Source: Flavobacterium dauae (GTDB lineage: Bacteria > Bacteroidota > Bacteroidia > Flavobacteriales > Flavobacteriaceae). Taken from it: 64,000 nucleotides of DNA. The notes beneath the pieces were generated by a model. It worked only from the letters and a program-made list of their open reading frames with translations. It made no database searches and was not told the origin of the DNA. Shown piece by piece: positions 35,161 to 42,539 of the stretch. Position 1 is the first letter of the stretch. Every line of letters starts with the position of its first letter. A program made the translations under genes and the position numbers. Where the stretch lies: the NCBI RefSeq assembly GCF_004151275.2, contig NZ_CP130821.1, positions 868,001-932,000 on the forward strand, written 5' to 3'.

Positions 35161-35656
35161 ATGAAGTTTATTTTTTTGATGCTTTTTTTTGGGGCCTTAA
35201 TAGGAGTAATTCTTCTAAAGTATGGGGAATCGAAAAAACAAAGAAACATTGGGGGGGGTATTATTTTCTTTACCTTTTGTTCTTTCTGCTATATTTTTCA
35301 CAATTAAGACCATAATGATAAATAACGAAGTAAAGGCGATTAAAAATTTAATGGAAGATAAAAAAATTAATCTTTATGTTAATAATCACAAGCAATCCGA
35401 AGTTACCAAAAAAGAAATTAAAAATGAATTTGAAAAAATGAGAAGGGAATCTCTTGATAAGTTTGTTGATACACAAAATAAAGTTATTATTTCTTTAAGA
35501 TATTTAGATGAAGAACGAAAAAGCTTTTATGTTTGTAAAGATACTTTTCATACAGAATTAAATATTTTTTGGTTTTATTTAAAAAACGATGATGAAATGA
35601 AACCTATAGGTATAGTTAAGTCAGAATATTTACATAATAACTGGGCTAATTTTTAA
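35161..35656 (+). pseudogene. Membrane protein gene split at a G8 tract
   Basis: An ATG at 35161 opens a frame with a membrane helix (MKFIFLMLFFGALIGVILLK) that stops at 35307. A second frame, offset by one base, starts at 35222 with a second hydrophobic segment (LPFVLSAIFFTIKTIMI) and runs to 35656. Both share the run of eight G at 35251-35258. With seven G they would join as one two-span protein of about 164 residues (...QRNIGGVLFSLPF...). This is either a phase-variable tract, a fixed frameshift, or a sequencing error. The soluble C-terminal part (KKEIKNEFEKMRRESLDKF) has no recognised family. Confidence 0.6.
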
Positions 35657-35785
35657 ATCATTCAAAAGCTTTACTTTCTTTTAGTTTGAAACATTGATGA
35701 TTAGGAATTAATGAAAGTGTTTCAATTTTTCATACTATTTTAAAATAAATTTTCAGCAAATATACATCAAAGATTAAAAACAGGT

Positions 35786-35829
35786 AAAACGGTTGTAGAT
35801 AAAGGCTTTATAGCCGTTTTATGATTTTT
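35786..35829 (+). terminator. Terminator-like hairpin at element left boundary
   Basis: AAAACGGTTGTA pairs with TATAGCCGTTTT (12 positions, two G-U), then ATGATTTTTT. Its T run forms the beginning of the candidate attachment core. Confidence 0.55.
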
Positions 35830-35835
35830 TGGTAA
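35824..35835 (+). other. Candidate left attachment core
   Basis: TTTTTTGGTAAT here and TTTTTTGATAAT at 62467-62478 form an 11/12 direct repeat. At both ends a paired GTTAC motif lies on the inner side, as expected for integrase arm sites. T-richness makes chance similarity possible. Confidence 0.3.
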
Positions 35836-36006
35836 TGAAGGAAAAAGCAGGAAAAAGCAAGGTTTCGCAAAAGTAAGGTTACTAAAACGTTACTTTTAAA
35901 AATTGAAAACAATAATATTAAAATACTGTATTTCAGCTTTCTGCATAGTTTTTCATATTGTTCCGTAGCTCACTTAGTTTTAATTTTAACATTAAGAATT
36001 GTGAGT

Positions 36007-37257
36007 ATGGAAACGACAAAAAAATCAACGTTTAAGGTTCTTTTCTACCTTAAAAAGAATGCTCCGAAGAAGAACGGAAAGGTTACGGTTATGTGCAGGA
36101 TTACCGTAAATGGTAAACAATCTGCATTCAGTACAAAGCTGGATATTACCGCAACAAATTGGGATTTGAAGTACGGCAGGGTTTTAGGAAAAAGCCGAGA
36201 AGCCCAAGATGTGAACAGCAAACTTGACAAAATCCGTTCAGGTATTGAGGAATGCTATTCCAAAATTCTGAAGAACGAGGGGGCTGTAAACAGTACTAAA
36301 CTTAAAAATGCCTTCCTCGGTATGGAAAGCGGAGAACTTACTTTTTTTAAATTTTACGAACAGTTTCTGTCTGACTATGAGAAAAAAGTCAATAGCGGAC
36401 TTCGGGTAAATGGAACACGGAGTAAGTACAAAACACTATTAAGACATCTTCGCAATTTTGTACGTACAAGATACGGTTACTCCGATGTATCTTTTAACGA
36501 CCTTACTCCTGATTTTGTACAGGACTTTGATTACTACCTGCGTGATGACCAAAGCTTGACACATAACACGATTTGGCTGTATATGATTGGCTTTACCACG
36601 CTTTGCCGATTGGCAATGAGCAGAAATCATCTTGCTTTTAATCCGTTCAGCGAGTATAAGAACACAAAAAAGGACAAAGACAGAGGTTATCTGTTACGGA
36701 ATGAATTGGAACAACTTGTAACGTTCAACTGCGATAAAAAGAAAGACGAATTGGTTAAAGACCTGTTTGTTTTCAGTTGCTTTACTGGTCTTTCCTATTC
36801 AGATATGAAAGGGCTTAGAAACAGCAATATTCAGGATTTTTTTGACGGTAACCAGTGGATTATCATACGTAGGAAAAAAACAGCCACATCGTCAAATGTG
36901 ATGCTGTTGGATATTCCAAAAATGATTATCGAAAAATATGCAGGATTTTCAAAAGACGGAAAGGTATTTTCTGTACCATCAAATACAGTCTGTAATGATA
37001 GTTTGAAACGAATATCCCAACAGATTGAATGCCTGAAAGAAAAGAAAGTAACCTTTCATTTGGCACGCCATACGTTTGCCACGCTGTTTTTGAGCGAGGG
37101 CGTTCCGCTCGAAAGTTTGAGCAAGATGTTAGGGCATAAAAACATTGCTACTACACAGATTTACGCAAAAATTCTCAACGAGAAAGTTGGTAAGGATATG
37201 CAAAAGGTATCGCATAAGTTTAAAAGTATGGAAAGCTCTTTTGGGGCTCAACTTTAA
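36007..37257 (+). CDS. int: Tyrosine recombinase / integrase (CTnDOT-like)
   Basis: From the ATG at 36007 the protein has 416 residues (a GTG at 36001 would add two). An Arm-binding N-terminal domain (FKVLFYLKKNAPKKNGKVTV) is followed by a SAM-like core-binding domain (about 110-210) and the catalytic domain with HLARHTFATLFLSEGV, LGHKNIATTQIYAKI and the nucleophile Tyr. The first catalytic Arg is replaced: the motif reads CFTGLSYSDMKGL, with Ser where most tyrosine recombinases have Arg, as described for IntDOT. It should catalyse integration and excision of the surrounding element. Confidence 0.93.
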   Translation: METTKKSTFKVLFYLKKNAPKKNGKVTVMCRITVNGKQSAFSTKLDITATNWDLKYGRVLGKSREAQDVNSKLDKIRSGIEECYSKILKNEGAVNSTKLKNAFLGMESGELTFFKFYEQFLSDYEKKVNSGLRVNGTRSKYKTLLRHLRNFVRTRYGYSDVSFNDLTPDFVQDFDYYLRDDQSLTHNTIWLYMIGFTTLCRLAMSRNHLAFNPFSEYKNTKKDKDRGYLLRNELEQLVTFNCDKKKDELVKDLFVFSCFTGLSYSDMKGLRNSNIQDFFDGNQWIIIRRKKTATSSNVMLLDIPKMIIEKYAGFSKDGKVFSVPSNTVCNDSLKRISQQIECLKEKKVTFHLARHTFATLFLSEGVPLESLSKMLGHKNIATTQIYAKILNEKVGKDMQKVSHKFKSMESSFGAQL

Positions 37258-37277
37258 AACCTATAAAACAATCAAGG

Positions 37278-37309
37278 AAAGCTAATGTTATTTTACGTTG
37301 GCTTTTTGT
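37278..37309 (+). terminator. Terminator after the integrase gene
   Basis: AAAGCTAATGT and ACGTTGGCTTT form an 11-position stem with two G-U pairs, followed by TTT. Confidence 0.55.
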
Positions 37310-37495
37310 ATTTTAGCAAGTCCAAAACAGTTAATTGTATTTGTTTCAAACTCAATTAAGAAAAATACTCACAATGAAAATTATTAAACAAACTGAATTA
37401 GATCAAAAGCAAAAAATACAAATCTTTGAGCTATGGAACTGTAGGCTTCCCCTTTTTAGTACAGGTTATAATTATACAATATAATACATAGTTTA

Positions 37496-38335
37496 TCACA
37501 GTTGAAGGACTGCGTGAGGCGAAGGCGTAGCCGTAGCGGAACGCAGTCCTTCAACTGTTTTTTCTTTCTTTATTTTATAGTTCACCGGGCTAATTCCTCC
37601 TAAGGCATCGTGTGGTCTGTGGTAATTATAATCTTCTATCCATTGGTCGCTTATTTCTCTGACTTGGTCAATGCTATCGAACAAATATGCATCGAGTACG
37701 TTTTCACGATAACTTTTATTAAAACGTTCTATTAAAGCGTTTTGTGTTGGTTTACCTGGTTGGGTGTATTTAAATTCAATTTCCATAACCTGGCTCCAAT
37801 CCTGTGCTAATTTAGCAATAAATTCAGGTCCATTATCCATTCGTATTCGTTTTGGCTTTCCGTGTTTATTTACAAGGTGTTTTAAAACCCAAATAACTCT
37901 GCTGCTTTTAAGTGAATAATCGGTTTCTATAAATAATACTTCTCTATTAAAATCATCAATAACATTAAAGCTTCTGAACTTTCTTCCGTTGGTTAAACTA
38001 TCGCTCATAAAATCAATACTCCAAGTATGGGTAAAACTTTCAGGAATTTCAATAGTTTCTTTAACTCGCTGCGGTAAGTGTTTTTTAGTCTTTCTACGAT
38101 GAGGAAGACCAATCTGTTTATAAACCCTATGCAATCGCTTATGATTTACTTTGTCTCCATCATTACGAAGGCGATAATAACATTTCCAAAAACCTTCTCT
38201 TGGATGGTCTTGAGCAAATTTCTCTAATCGCTGGATTAAATCAGAATCATTTTTGATGGATTGATACTCCAAGCTACTTCGACTAGTCTGTAAAATACGG
38301 CAAGCCTTGCTTTTGCCTTTTGGATATTTGGTCAA
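37496..38335 (-). CDS. IS3-family transposase OrfB
   Basis: This 279-residue integrase-core protein carries the DDE triad: THTWSIDFMSDSL, RIRMDNGPEFIAKLAQDW and NALIERFNKSYREN. An HTH_21 region (EKFAQDHPREGFWKCYYRLR) lies upstream. Its isolated start is a TTG; in practice it is likely made as an OrfAB fusion by -1 frameshifting at 38377-38383, the frame being open from there. The last 20 residues (GLRSATATPSPHAVLQL) are encoded by a long inverted repeat and look added to the family core. Confidence 0.92.
   Translation of the reverse strand: MTKYPKGKSKACRILQTSRSSLEYQSIKNDSDLIQRLEKFAQDHPREGFWKCYYRLRNDGDKVNHKRLHRVYKQIGLPHRRKTKKHLPQRVKETIEIPESFTHTWSIDFMSDSLTNGRKFRSFNVIDDFNREVLFIETDYSLKSSRVIWVLKHLVNKHGKPKRIRMDNGPEFIAKLAQDWSQVMEIEFKYTQPGKPTQNALIERFNKSYRENVLDAYLFDSIDQVREISDQWIEDYNYHRPHDALGGISPVNYKIKKEKTVEGLRSATATPSPHAVLQL
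37499..37557. repeat. 16-bp inverted repeat inside the end of orfB
   Basis: CAGTTGAAGGACTGCG at 37499 and its exact complement at 37542-37557 enclose a 27-bp GC-rich loop. It overlaps the last codons of orfB. Confidence 0.8.
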
Positions 38336-38370
38336 AATATCTTTTATGATAGCTCTTTTATGGCAAGGCT

Positions 38371-38637
38371 TTAAAGCTTTTTTTCAATGATGTACTTAGC
38401 CATATCTAATTCTAAAGCCAAATCAGCATACATCCGTTTGAGTTTGGCGTTTTCTTCTTCAAGAGCTTTTATTTTCTTTAATTCACTTGCTTCCATGCCG
38501 CCGTAGCGTTGACGCCACTTATAAAACGTAGCTTTGCTAACTCCATGTTCTCTAACAATTGTATTAATATCTTTTCCAGATTCAAATTCTTGAAGGATCT
38601 TCGAGATTTGAGTGGGACTAAATTTACTACTCTTCAT
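38371..38637 (-). CDS. IS3-family transposase OrfA
   Basis: This 88-residue protein has the helix-turn-helix [20 protein letters not shown] ... [20 protein letters not shown] and a leucine-zipper-like tail ([18 protein letters not shown]). It resembles IS407-group OrfA. It binds the IS ends and supplies the N-terminus of the OrfAB transposase. The stop at 38371 follows the slippery site by a few codons. Confidence 0.93.
   Translation of the reverse strand: MKSSKFSPTQISKILQEFESGKDINTIVREHGVSKATFYKWRQRYGGMEASELKKIKALEEENAKLKRMYADLALELDMAKYIIEKKL
38377..38383 (-). promoter_or_regulatory. Programmed -1 frameshift site (A AAA AAG)
   Basis: Read on the minus strand in the orfA frame, GAA AAA AAG CTT TAA contains the heptamer A-AAA-AAG. 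A -1 shift enters the open orfB frame (AAA GCT TTA AAG ...), the standard way IS3 elements make OrfAB. Confidence 0.75.
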
Positions 38638-39160
38638 AATTACAGTTTAGTTTAAAATTAATAATTTTTCTCGTTTTAAACTGTACTTTTTTTGGGGGAG
38701 CTTACAGAACAATGAATACCCTGAAAAACTTGCTTACAAAACAGTTGAGGAGTTTGAAAATTATCTGAATAACTTAATTGAACAAAGCCACTACTTGTTA
38801 TTAGACGAAGTTGGACAATATAGTGGTTGGGCGACAACTTTTACAAGAGATAATGAAATATGGTTTGCTATTATCATCTCTGAAAAACTTCACGGAAAAG
38901 GTATCGGAACAAAAATATTGAATAGTCTTAAAGAAGATAAACATGCTCTGAATGGTTGGGTAATCGATCATAATTCTGACAAAAAATTAAACGGAAGTAT
39001 TTATAAATCTCTTTTAGATTTCTATATAAAAAACAATTTTAATGTCATTAATGACACAAGACTTGAACTCGAAATAATGTCAGGTGTAAAAATCAAATGG
39101 ACAAAATGAGCTTAAACACAAAACTAAAAAAATAGTCATTTGTAGGAGGGTGTAAATCAA

Positions 39161-39196
39161 CACAGCCCACCGCTTTAAGCAGTGGGCTGTTTCTTT
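39161..39196. terminator. Bidirectional terminator
   Basis: ACAGCCCAC and GTGGGCTGT form a 9-bp stem, extended by inner GCTT/AAGC pairing, followed by TTTCTTT. It separates the GNAT remnant from the convergent HTH pair. Confidence 0.8.
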
Positions 39197-39232
39197 AATT
39201 GACCTTATACGGTTATAGTTTCAGACAATCAG

Positions 39233-39514
39233 CTAACGCTGATAGTTGTCTTCCAACACCTTGATAATATCACTTTCTCGAAAAAGGATTTTCCGTTCGA
39301 GCTTGATAAAAGGTATTAGTCCGTCGTCCCTGTACTGTTGCAACGTCCGTTTGCTGATATGCAACATCTCGCAAACCTGTTCGCCTGACAGGTAAATTTC
39401 CCCTTTTAAAAGTGGATGAAAATATTCCCTGATATACAGCAGTTCATTTTTGATGCCTACCACAGCTTCGAGCAAGGCAAGCATATCCTCGTTTGAATTT
39501 CCAATCTGTTTCAT
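39233..39514 (-). CDS. HTH-17 type DNA-binding protein (Xis-like), second of pair
   Basis: From the ATG at 39514 the protein has 93 residues: a helical N-terminus (NEDMLALLEAVVGIKNELLY) and a MerR-like winged HTH (YLSGEQVCEMLHISKRTLQQ, YRDDGLIPFIKLERKILFRE). Such proteins act as excision factors or regulators in Bacteroidota conjugative elements. Its start overlaps the stop of the upstream gene (ATGA), so the two are coupled. The longer frame to 39688 lies inside the partner and is rejected. Confidence 0.88.
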   Translation of the reverse strand: MKQIGNSNEDMLALLEAVVGIKNELLYIREYFHPLLKGEIYLSGEQVCEMLHISKRTLQQYRDDGLIPFIKLERKILFRESDIIKVLEDNYQR

Positions 39515-39807
39515 TTCTTTTGCTTTTTTAATGGTCGCTCTCCCTGCATAAGTAATTCCACTTCGGATAATCTGAAATACGTTTTCCGATTGATTTGTGT
39601 TGCCCCAAGAATGCCCTTTGCCCTGTACGTCTGCAAAGTTCTTTTGCTGATGTTCAGTAGTTGACAGGCTTCCTGTTGGTCGAGCCATTTCGTTGCCTGT
39701 TGCAATGCTTTGTAGGGTGCAGTCATTTCTCTTATCAAATTGGAAACTTCCTTAACTTCCCTATGCAATGCTTTCAAAATCTGAATGTCTAAAACCGTTA
39801 TTTCCAT
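39511..39807 (-). CDS. HTH-17 type DNA-binding protein (Xis-like), first of pair
   Basis: This 98-residue protein has a helical N-terminus (VLDIQILKALHREVKEVSNL) and the same HTH-17 fold (WLDQQEACQLLNISKRTLQT, YRAKGILGATQINRKTYFRL). It is paralogous to the overlapping downstream gene. In CTnDOT-like elements, pairs of this type (xis2c/xis2d) control excision together with the integrase. Divergent from the GNAT gene at 39930; one copy of the 27-bp repeat lies in the shared promoter region. Confidence 0.88.
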   Translation of the reverse strand: MEITVLDIQILKALHREVKEVSNLIREMTAPYKALQQATKWLDQQEACQLLNISKRTLQTYRAKGILGATQINRKTYFRLSEVELLMQGERPLKKQKK

Positions 39808-39869
39808 ATCTAATCAATTTAGACTTCGAAAATAAAAGCTATTTACATAGGTCATTCCAATGTTGCCGT

Positions 39870-39896
39870 CAGAGGTAGCGTTTGGCGTTCAGATGC
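39870..39896 (+). repeat. 27-bp element repeat, copy 1
   Basis: The core is AGAGGTAGCGTTTGGCGTTC. Related copies lie at 41991, 42348 and 42368 (shared pattern AGWGGYAGYRTTTGGCKTTC). This copy contains the TTTG of the GNAT promoter. Confidence 0.6.
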
Positions 39897-39912
39897 TAAA
39901 TGTATAATTTTG
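39881..39912 (+). promoter_or_regulatory. Promoter of the GNAT gene
   Basis: TTTG at 39881-39884 and TAATTTTG at 39905-39912 are 20 bp apart, an excellent Bacteroidota consensus match 18 bp before the ATG. Confidence 0.65.
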
Positions 39913-39929
39913 TGTATTTAATAATGATA

Positions 39930-40451
39930 ATGGAAAACATAACAATACAAAAGACGACATTAAGCGATATTGAACAGCTTCAAAAAATAGGCAGGGAAAC
40001 ATTTGCAGAAACTTTTTCTTCGAGCAATACAAAAGAAAATATGAAGAAATATTTAGAAGAGGGCTTTTCTTTTGAAAAGCTAACCGATGAACTGAATAAT
40101 AAAAATTCAGAGTTTTATTTTGCCTTATCTGAAAATGAAGTAATCGGTTATTTAAAAATCAATTTCGGACAATCGCAAACTGAATTACAGGACAGCACAG
40201 CACTTGAAATAGAACGTATTTATGTTCTCAAAGAGTTTCACGGTAAAAAAGTCGGGCAAGTGCTTTATGAAAAAGCTATTGAAATTGCCAAACAGAAAAA
40301 TGCAGACTATGTTTGGTTAGGCGTTTGGGAAGAAAACCCAAGAGCTATAAGCTTTTACAAGAAAAATGGTTTTGTAGAATTTGATAAGCACATTTTCAAA
40401 TTGGGCGATGATGAACAGACCGATATAATGATGAAATTAAAATTGGGATAA
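39930..40451 (+). CDS. GNAT family N-acetyltransferase
   Basis: From the ATG at 39930 (MENITIQKTTLSDIEQLQKI) the protein has 173 residues; the frame to 39900 would overlap the promoter. GNAT signatures: LEIERIYVLKEFHGKKVGQV (acetyl-CoA loop) and NPRAISFYKKNGFVEFDKHI. It resembles spermidine/amine or YjcK-type acetyltransferases; the substrate is uncertain. It is element cargo and has its own promoter and terminator. Confidence 0.92.
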   Translation: MENITIQKTTLSDIEQLQKIGRETFAETFSSSNTKENMKKYLEEGFSFEKLTDELNNKNSEFYFALSENEVIGYLKINFGQSQTELQDSTALEIERIYVLKEFHGKKVGQVLYEKAIEIAKQKNADYVWLGVWEENPRAISFYKKNGFVEFDKHIFKLGDDEQTDIMMKLKLG

Positions 40452-40482
40452 ACCTTTTGATTATCTCTTATGAAAGAAAAAA

Positions 40483-40517
40483 GAGCCTTTCAACAACTTG
40501 CTGAAAGGTCTTTTTAG
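40483..40517 (+). terminator. Terminator after the GNAT gene
   Basis: AGCCTTTCA and TGAAAGGTCT enclose a 9-nt loop (ACAACTTGC) and a T5 tail follows. Confidence 0.7.
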
Positions 40518-40900
40518 GGATTAAAACCATTCCCAAAAAAGAATAAAAAGGTTGCAAAGTTAAGGCGGACACCCACCGCACCTCCCAACCAAAAGACTAC
40601 GGCATAATGGCAGGGCAAATGGTGGCTTCGCCGAGTTGTTGTATTGCCCTGCCACCCTTCGGGACTTATTCCGTTTCCTTTTGGTTTTTCCGCTTGTCCG
40701 CCTTGATTGGACGGCTTTCTTTTTTTTCTGTTTTTTGTTTTGGAAAATATTTTTTGAGAGGGGTTTCGGCTATCTACAATCGGCAAGGATGCAGGTAACA
40801 CTTGTGTCCGTTAAAAACTTGCTGTGACTTCTTTTTCTTGTAGGATTTGCGGAGCAAGAAAAAAGAAGCAAAAAGAACACCGCTTTTAGAACTGGATTTT
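40516..40900. other. GC-richer non-coding block
   Basis: About 385 bp with no convincing gene. Overlapping frames on both strands exist (40514-40801, 40607-40798) but are low-complexity and lack family features. Composition is clearly more GC-rich than the flanks, with short palindromic pieces (for example TTTTCTTGTAGGATTTGCGG with AAGCAAAAAGAA). I recall similar sequence near mobilization regions of other Bacteroidota elements, so it may be structural or an RNA; this is not proven. Confidence 0.4.
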
Positions 40901-41218
40901 TTATATCCAATGGTAAGGTTTGTCCTTACGGTTCAGGTAACAGTACATTTCTTCCTTTTTAAGTTCAGGGAAGAATTTTAAAGCTTTGTCAATGGCATAA
41001 TTGGGAAGGAAGTAAATTTCGTCACGGATAGCCGTGACTACTTTATCATAACCGTAGAAACGGATGATTTCATCAATTTCCTGCTGACCGCCACGCTCCA
41101 CAATACGGGCAATAATAGTCTTATAGGCTTTGTTAAAGTCCATTGCATCAATATCGAAATCCCAAAAAAAAACACGGTCAAGATTTGGAATGTTAGTATG
41201 TTCTCTTTTTAATTCCAT
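40901..41218 (-). CDS. DUF6922-like protein, AbiEii partner
   Basis: This 105-residue protein has no HTH that I can see. It contains RVFFWDFDIDAMDFNKAYKT and IDEIIRFYGYDKVVTAIRDE, the pattern of small DUF6922-type proteins that pair with AbiEii nucleotidyltransferase toxins. It lies 39 bp downstream of the toxin gene on the same strand. It is the likely antitoxin or regulator, although antitoxin genes usually come first. Confidence 0.78.
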   Translation of the reverse strand: MELKREHTNIPNLDRVFFWDFDIDAMDFNKAYKTIIARIVERGGQQEIDEIIRFYGYDKVVTAIRDEIYFLPNYAIDKALKFFPELKKEEMYCYLNRKDKPYHWI

Positions 41219-41257
41219 ATAGTAAATATACGATTTTTTTAGCTTCTTTACTGGTTT

Positions 41258-41932
41258 TTAACGCCTGAAACCTCTCCCTTTTTTTGGCAGGTTTGGTCTT
41301 TCTCCGAACTTGAACATTGGATTATCAACGGCTTTTTTTAATCTCTCAGCAATCTTTTTCAGATCACTTTCTTTCTCTCCCAGTATCTTTACTTTTGCTT
41401 CCTTATCTATATTGTCGTGATGTAACAAGGCATATGAAGCCATCGCAGGATTACCGCCATATTTACTTTGGTAGGTCTGCAAATAAGTTTTGAGCGGATA
41501 ATGTTCTAAAAGAAAATGCATATCTATAAAATCCTTTATACGAGTGCCATTTTGAAAGATAGCGTGGAGTTTCATTGCCCCTATATCTTCTAAGGAAGCT
41601 AAGCGTACTCCTTCTTTTGTTTCAATAGGCTTTTGCCAAAGATATTTGTGAGCGAGAATATCTACTTTAATCTTGTCTATATCGAGCAGGATTGTATTGT
41701 CAAACATATCCCTTATCACTACCGCTGGATACTTATCGGCTAAATGTTTCAATAGAGTTTGTTCATCAAAGCCTTTTGTAGTGAACAGGTCTATATCAAT
41801 ACTTATGCGATGACCAATTTGTAGGCTTAATGCAGTACCTCCAACGAGATTAAAGTCTTTCAGCTTTTCATCTTTCATCAGCCTTTGGAGAAGATCCCAC
41901 ATCTCTGTACTGATCGTTTCTTTGTGTAGCAT
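41258..41932 (-). CDS. AbiEii/AbiGii-type nucleotidyltransferase toxin
   Basis: This 224-residue protein has the family core: FNLVGGTALSLQIGHRISID with the catalytic DxD (SIDIDLFT), then DKIKVDILAHKYLW and VRLASLEDIGAMKLHAI. AbiEii proteins are abortive-infection toxins that modify tRNA ends or similar nucleic acid targets. The protein is somewhat shorter than AbiEii of type IV systems. Paired with the DUF6922-like gene it would form a toxin-antitoxin or phage-defence unit on the element. Confidence 0.9.
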   Translation of the reverse strand: MLHKETISTEMWDLLQRLMKDEKLKDFNLVGGTALSLQIGHRISIDIDLFTTKGFDEQTLLKHLADKYPAVVIRDMFDNTILLDIDKIKVDILAHKYLWQKPIETKEGVRLASLEDIGAMKLHAIFQNGTRIKDFIDMHFLLEHYPLKTYLQTYQSKYGGNPAMASYALLHHDNIDKEAKVKILGEKESDLKKIAERLKKAVDNPMFKFGERPNLPKKGRGFRR

Positions 41933-41990
41933 AATTTTCGTTTTTCGGAAATTTAATCCCGAAAGCGAAGTCCTTGCTCAAAGTGGCAGT

Positions 41991-42017
41991 CAGTGGCACT
42001 ATTTGGCGTTCATTGGC
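41991..42017 (+). repeat. 27-bp element repeat, copy 2
   Basis: Core CAGTGGCACTATTTGGCGTT, matching copy 1 at 39870 in 15 or more positions. Confidence 0.55.
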
Positions 42018-42114
42018 TGTTTGCTGTATTTTCAGGCTGACCTTTCAACTTCTAAAAGAACTCAAAAAAGGGTTTACTTTTTTCATTGAAGTTTGACATT
42101 ATAGGTTGTCAGAT

Positions 42115-42312
42115 ACTTAGGTGTCGATATAATTAAATGGGTAATTATGTATTACTGTAATTGACTATCTATGCACCTGCATTTCTCAATACACAACTAC
42201 CTAACCAGATAGCTGAACAGGTATCTTTCTAAATACCCACTTAGTTACTTGTATCTTCAAGTAGGTACTTATGTTGTTACCTACATAGATACCTACATTG
42301 TTATGTCTGTTT
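42115..42312. repeat. Iteron-like GGTA/TACC motif cluster
   Basis: Short motifs in both orientations recur: ACTTAGGTGTC (42116), ACTACCTAACC (42197), CAGGTATCTTT (42219), AAGTAGGTACTT (42259), GTTACCTACATAGATACCTA (42276) and the following ACATTGTTATG. The 12-bp piece TACCTACATAGA has a partner TACCTACATTGT. This density is not seen elsewhere in the window. Confidence 0.45.
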
Positions 42313-42347
42313 GTAAGTATAAATAAAGCAATCATTTATCTGATTTT

Positions 42348-42390
42348 ACGTGGTAGCATTTGGCTTTCAGAGGCAGTATTTGGCTGAATA
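42348..42390 (+). repeat. 27-bp element repeat, copies 3 and 4 in tandem
   Basis: GTGGTAGCATTTGGCTTTCA is followed without gap by GAGGCAGTATTTGGCTGAAT. The two share CAG/GGCAG junction bases, giving a period of about 20 bp. Confidence 0.55.
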
Positions 42391-42539
42391 CATTATAGCA
42401 ATACTCTGTTAAAGAGGTGTTTACTTTGTAAACACGAAACGAATTTTATTAATAGGGTTCTACGCAAACATATTTTGAAAAATCGGAAGTAACCGGGAAC
42501 GTCATCGAGCCGTTTTTTCCCTGCTAATTTTAATCCGTT

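Larger units (their letters stand above)
35657..36000. other. Junction region hisS side / element left end
   Basis: No gene is visible in these 344 bp. They hold a terminator-like hairpin (35786-35826), a candidate attachment core (35824-35835) and a paired GTTAC motif (35879-35894, GTTACTAAAACGTTAC) like the one near the right end of the element. Confidence 0.5.
37440..38706 (-). mobile_element. IS3-family insertion sequence, IS407 group
   Basis: The 1267-bp element has imperfect terminal inverted repeats (TGTAGGCTTCCCC... and TGTAAGCTCCCCC... read inward, both reaching AGTACAG) and a 4-bp target duplication GAAC on each side. IS407-group elements make 4-bp duplications. It carries orfA and orfB on the minus strand with a -1 frameshift site. 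It appears complete. Confidence 0.88.
37374..39109 (+). pseudogene. GNAT acetyltransferase gene interrupted by an IS element
   Basis: An ATG at 37374 encodes MKIIKQTELDQKQKIQIFEL then WN, cut at 37440 by the IS. After the IS (38707) the same frame continues NEYPEKLAYKTVEEFENYLN to the stop at 39109. Removing 37440-38706 and one copy of the 4-bp duplication GAAC restores a single frame of about 155 residues. The restored protein has a GNAT-like acetyl-CoA site (ISEKLHGKGIGTKILNSL). The substrate is unknown. The downstream piece has its own ATG at 38795 but lacks the first beta strands. Confidence 0.85.

Noticed and set aside
40514-40801. Overlapping frames on both strands of the GC-rich block
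   Set aside because: Low-complexity composition, three competing frames over the same DNA, and no family motif.
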